A DNA stretch of 64,000 nt from Eudorina sp. 2006-703-Eu-15 (Eukaryota; Chlorophyta; Chlorophyceae; Chlamydomonadales; Volvocaceae): the NCBI GenBank assembly GCA_003117195.1, contig BDSI01000067.1, forward strand, positions 248,001 to 312,000, read 5' to 3'. The notes under the pieces were generated by a model. The model was not told the origin of the DNA. It saw only the letters and a program-made list of their open reading frames with translations, and made no database searches. Shown piece after piece: positions 59,458 through 64,000 of the stretch; within the stretch, counting starts at the first letter, position 1, and the number at the start of each line of letters is the position of its first letter. The position numbers and the translations under genes are program-made.

Positions 59458-62400
59458 ACCCTGTACTCGGCACACGTCGGCGGACGACGCAGTCGCAGGG
59501 GCTGCTACCCCCCCTACCCACGGAGTGGGACACGGAGGGGGTGAACCGACCCACGGCAGGAGCACGGCCGTCAGAGGAGCAGGCCGCGGCAGCAGGGCCA
59601 CCTTCACCCCAGCCCCAGCCAACGCGTCCTCCTCAGCAGCAGAGAGAGGCGTCACCCCCGCCGGACTCACCGCCGCCACCGCCACCACCACCCCCGCCAT
59701 CGCCCCCGCCGTCACCCCCGCCCGACTCTTCGCCACCGCCGCCGTTACCCCCGCCGGACACTGGGCCCTTACCGCCGCCGTCGCCCCCGCGGTCAAACTG
59801 CCCGCAAGCGCGCCCTCAGGTCCAGCCAGTCTCCCCTCTGCCGCCAGTGGTGCTGTCCCCGCAGCGAACGGCCGCGGCGTCCCGAGCAGCGACGCGGCAG
59901 CTCAAGACGCTCAAGATCTCTCTGCTGACGTCGCTGCCCTCCCCCGCGGCGGTCCTTCCCGCTCCGCAGCTCGCCCCGTCGGCCCCGCCGGCGCCTCGGC
60001 CGCTGAGCCCGCCACGGCAGGCCCCGCCGGCCGTGCTGCCGGCGTCGGCCCCTCAGCTGCTGCCCCGCGCTGCCCTGCACGAAGATTCCACCCACGACCC
60101 AGGAGCCAGCCCCGGTTCTCCTCCTCAAGCGCAGGCGCCGGGCGCACAGCCGTCGGCCCCAGGTGCGGGCGGCCGACGCCGGGCCCTGCGGTGGTCGCGG
60201 TGGGAAGCAGCCCCCGCGGACGTCGCCGGCACCGGCAACGATGCCGGCGTCGACCCCGGTGGACCGGACCCGGCAGTGCCCGATGGAGGCGCAACGGAGG
60301 CAGCCCCCGGGATCGGGGAAGAGACGAGCGCGGGGCGTCGCGGGCTGGCGGCGCAGTCCGGGGCCGCCGGCGCCGCGGGGCCTCGTCGTCTGGGCACCTC
60401 CGCGCCCATCTCGTCGCACGATGCAGCATCGGGCGATGCCGCTTCCGCGGGTGTACGCGAGGGGCCCGGGGGCGAGGGCGCAACCTGGGGGGCCGCCGAG
60501 GCACCGGCAGACCCTCCGCCGCTGGACCCGGCGGGGCCTGCAGCTGCTGCCGGCGCCTTCGAGGCCCAGCTGGTCGGGGACATCGCGCGGCGGCAGAGCG
60601 CCCTGTCAATCGGTGCCCGGGCCGCCGGCCCGACGTCGGGCGAAGGGCCGTCGTCGCGGGACGTGTCCGCCGGGCCCGGCGCGGCTGCGCCGCCTTTGTT
60701 CGGGGCCAGCATGCGGGGACGTCATGCTGAGCAGCAGGGCCCGGAAGCCGACGACGAGGGACGGGGGGCCGTGGTTGCGGCGATGGCGGCCGGCGCCTCC
60801 GCCGCCGCAGGCACTGCGGCAAGGGGGGATTCAGCCCGAGGTCGGGGCGCCGACGCCGATCAATCCGAGGCCGGGTTGCCGTCGGCGGCGGCTGCGGCGG
60901 ACAGGGTCGAAACAACGTGTGGCGGCGGCGCCGCCGCCGCCGCTGCCGCCCCTGGGCGACCCGGTGAGCGAAGTTCGAAGCGCAGGCGGACAGCTGCGTC
61001 CGATGCCGCCGGCGGAAATGGGGTGGGCGGGGAGGGACCTCCCTCTTTGCGGCCTCCGTCCGCAGCAGAGGCCGGAGGTGAGGCGGCGCAGGGCGAGCTG
61101 CGGCAGGTGCTGCCGCCGGAGGGCCCGGAGCCTGCGGATCAGCCGCCCCGGCCGCCGCCTCCTGGGGGTTCGCAGGCCGAGGAGCAGCAGCCGCGTCGAC
61201 AGCACCTCCCTGGGCAGAACAGCCCCGGCCCCAGCCCCAGGCCCCAAGGTACCCCAGTAGCAGCGCCGGAGCGGCCGACCGGAAGGCGCGCACCCGGGAG
61301 GGGGCAGCAGCAGCAGCAGGTTCGCGGGCTGGACAGCCCTGCGGCCCCGGGCCCACAGCCGAGTCCTCACAAGCACGGAGATACCAGTCGAGGCAGACAG
61401 CGGCGGAGCCGCAGCCGCAGCCGCAGCCGCAGCCGCAACCGCGACCGCAATCGCAACCGCAACCGCAACCGCAGTTGGAGTCGCAGTCCCCCGAGGCGCA
61501 TCAGCCCCCCTGGTCGCCCGACCCGCCGCGTCAGCCCGCCAGGAACTCGGGCTGGGTGGCCGGGCAGCCCCGCGGGTGGGAGGAGCGTGTCCCCGTACGG
61601 CAGCGGCACCAGCCCGCGGCGCAGGCAGTCTAGCCCACTGCGACGCGGCCGCAGCCCACATCCTGACCCATGTGCGGGCAGCCGCCGCTGCAGCCCCCCG
61701 TCAAGGAGGCACAGCCCCGGCTCCCCCCAGCAGCCGCGGAGGAGCCGCAGCCCCCCTGCTGGCGACGCTGTCCGCCAAGCCGCTGGCGCGGCGGGGCTGG
61801 TTGCCGCGTCGGAGGAGTACGACATGGCGCTGTACGATCTCCTGGAGCGCACCAACGGCCTCAAAGTGGACGAGATCGCGCACGTCCTGCGCATCCCAGG
61901 CAGCGTGTTGGCGGGGGTGCGGCCCATGGCCTACCTCCGCCGCCGCGCCGCCATATTCATCGAGGTAGGGTTTGGCATGTGTATTTCGACGCCTCGCCTA
62001 ATTAGGATGGCGCTGCAAGCATGTGCTGAGACGCATTAGCGAAGCGTCGGTGGTGCGGCTGACAAGGGCCGGCCGACAGACCACTGCATCCACGGGGCAT
62101 CCAGGGCAGCTGTGTCCTTGCGCGCCCTGGGCTGTGCCGCTGCTGGCAGCGTTTTCAGGCGTTGTCCTTCGCGCCCCGCTGTCTCCGTTGCGCCGTTGGG
62201 GACCTGTGAACGGGGCTCTCCCGGCCCCCTCGGTTCGCCCACTCTTCCCCGCTTGCCTCCGGCGCTCTGGCAGTCAGCGCAGTTTGAAATTGTCTACGAA
62301 TGCCCTGTACCTCCGGGCAGCTGTCGACCACTGCCCCTGATTCCCCCCGCCGCCCTCCTGCGCCCCCATTGTCTGCTGATGCAGCGGGATGGGGTGTTCA

Positions 62401-63548
62401 TAGCCAACCCCGACTGGCGGCGACGGCGGCCGCCCCCACCTCGCGGGCCGTCTCCTCCCATCCAGCGCCGCAGCGGCATCACCGACGCGGGCCGCGGCGC
62501 CAGTCCACCGCCGCCACGACGCCGCTCCCCGGGTCCGTCGGCGCCCCATGGCGCGATCGGCAGCCCGCGCGGCCGCAGTCCTAGTCCTCCGACCAGACCC
62601 TGCGGTGCCCCGGGAGGCCTCCGTAGCGATGAGGACCCACCCGCCTGCTTCCTTGGGGAGAGCCCGCGAGGACGGGGAGCGGTTGGGAGGTCTCCGGTGC
62701 GGCCCGGCCGCAGCCGCAGCAGGGGCCGGAGCCGCAGCCACAGCCGCAGCCGGAGCCGCAGCCGGAGCCGGAGCCGCAGCCGGGGCCGGGGTCGGGGCCG
62801 AAGTCCGCAGGTTGGTGGCAGGCGCGGCCACCCGCCGCCAACCGCGCATCGCGGGCCGGCCGGAGGAGACAGACCCCGGAGCGGCGGGCGGCCGCGTGGG
62901 GACATGTCGCCGGAGGCCGCAGCGGGATCGGAGACCTCGCCTCAAGTGCAGGCGTACGAGGAGGCCCTGTACGAGCTCCTGCGGGAGAGGGGCGGCCTCA
63001 CCTTGACGGAAATCCGGGTGCTGCTGCCGATGCCGCCGAGGGCGCTGCTGGCTGCCGGCCCCATGGAGTTTTTGCTGCACCGCCCTCACATGTTCGGTCA
63101 GGTGGGTACCGAAGGGGGTTGGTCGCAGAACGGCGCAGAAGGCATGCCGGGCGTGCACGTACGGCGGCACGGGGCGGGGAAGGGCAGGACCGGGGACTCG
63201 GGTCGCGTGCATGGTGTGCGGGAGCACGGGTTGGTGCGGCCCCGGGCCCCGGGGCTTGAGTCAGACTCCTCGCGGGCGCATTCCCTGGTGTTGGACCCTC
63301 GCGCGCCTGCTCGGCCACACACCCACGCCCACGAGGGCTTCGTCGTCCCGGGTTCCCGCCCCGTCCCGCCCGGCAGACGAAGACGGGCGTCTTCACGGCG
63401 AATCCGGGCTGGCGACCTGCGCCGGAAAGCGGTCTGCAGCAGGGGCGCCGGGAGCCGGAGCCGGAGGAACGAACAGAGGAGGAGGAGGAGGAGGGCTGCT
63501 GTGGCAGCCTTGGGCCAGAGCGGGTGCTGGGTAAGGGCACCATGCTTG

Positions 63549-63582
<34 letters not shown>

Positions 63583-64000
63583 CAAGGAGGAAGAGGAGGA
63601 GGAGGAAGAGGAGGGGGTTGTGGGATACCGCCGCTGCGTGCCCAGCCCGGAGACCCCCCGGGGAGATTCGCGCCTGGAGCTGCAACGCGTTGACGGCGGC
63701 ACCAGCCCCGGTGCCCGGAGGCAGCACGGCGGGGGCGAGCGGGCGGAGGAGCCGGCGTTTGAAGGTGACGGCACGACCGCGATGGCGGGGGCCGCTGTCA
63801 AGACAGGCGGCGGCAGTGGCGGCGGTGGCAGTGCAGCAGTCACCGCTGTGGAGGCGTACGAATGGGACTTGTACTGTCTCCTCTCGGAACCCCGGCATGA
63901 GCGGGGGCTGCTGATGAAGGACATCCGCCGGCTGCTGCCCATCCCGCAGTCCTTGCTGCGGGGCTGCAGCCCCTACGTCTTCCTGCGGGCCCGTCCGCAC
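57276..64000 (+). CDS. large Pro/Ala- and RS-rich protein with repeated novel module (partial, runs off the window)
   Basis: Three exons are supported: about 57276-61964, 62274-63101 and 63377 to the window end, all phase 0, more than 2000 codons. The first exon is Pro/Ser/Ala-rich with poly-Ala and poly-Pro runs, a charged helical patch (about 58790-58900), and then an Arg-Ser/Arg-Asn dipeptide domain with SPPRR-type motifs (about 61395-61800) like those of splicing factors. The second has another RS domain (about 62560-62860), the third an acidic Asp/Glu run (63540-63615). Each exon ends, and the later ones begin, with parts of one module: (Y)xxxLYxLLxxxxGLxxxEIxxLLPIPxxLLxGxxPxxFLxxRPxxF, intron, then VFxANPxWR. 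Copies lie at 61811-61964 + 62274-62423, 62949-63101 + 63377-63415, and 63850-64000 onward. I cannot name the module; its helix pattern recalls winged-helix (LOTUS- or PORR-like) folds. Nuclear RNA binding is inference from the RS parts. The 5' border is uncertain. Confidence 0.62.

Noticed and set aside
58559..61356. Long minus-strand open frames (up to 481 codons) opposite the RS-rich exon
   Set aside because: They are Arg/Pro/Ala shadows of a GC-rich biased exon, with no domain and no splice partners; the plus strand carries the RS domain and the repeated module.

Overview
The window is nuclear DNA of a GC-rich green alga, most likely a chlamydomonadalean or volvocine species. This rests on GC-rich coding exons cut by many GT-AG introns, long (TG)n tracts in introns, Ala/Gln/Gly/Ser homopolymer runs inside proteins, a plastid-lumen PsbP-type protein and a plant-like GT61 glycosyltransferase. 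The species cannot be fixed from sequence alone.

Layout. 0.4-3.4 kb (+): 3' end of PEX1, the peroxisomal AAA ATPase, cut by the window start. 5.0-6.8 kb (+): a receiver-domain (response regulator) protein. 11.9-24.0 kb (-): a GT61 glycosyltransferase in eight exons. Its 7-kb intron holds a 6.2-kb L1-type LINE in the same orientation, with (CA)n microsatellite at both edges. 25.1-27.5 kb (-): an unrecognised protein with one membrane segment and a coiled coil. 30.0-34.0 kb (-): a secretory DUF7164-like protein. 36.2-39.9 kb (+): a PP2C protein phosphatase. 43.7-47.9 kb (-): HMG-CoA synthase, with its first exon unresolved. 48.3-51.2 kb (+): a PsbP-domain thylakoid-lumen protein, divergent from HMG-CoA synthase across about 450 bp. 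53.8-64.0 kb (+): a large low-complexity locus ending in an RS-rich protein that carries at least three copies of a roughly 60-residue module, each cut by a phase-0 intron at the same place. It runs off the window.

The genes are ordinary eukaryotic neighbours, not an operon. The main themes are organelle function (PEX1, PsbP-like), secretory glycosylation (GT61 and the DUF7164-like protein on one strand) and signalling (receiver protein, PP2C). The items most worth follow-up are the repeated module in the RS-rich protein, HMG-CoA synthase in a lineage usually described as lacking the mevalonate pathway, the microsatellite-bracketed LINE, two candidate introns of only 28-30 nt, and several dispersed intronic repeats. 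Exon borders were placed by hand from splice consensus, phase and family resemblance; no transcript data were available.
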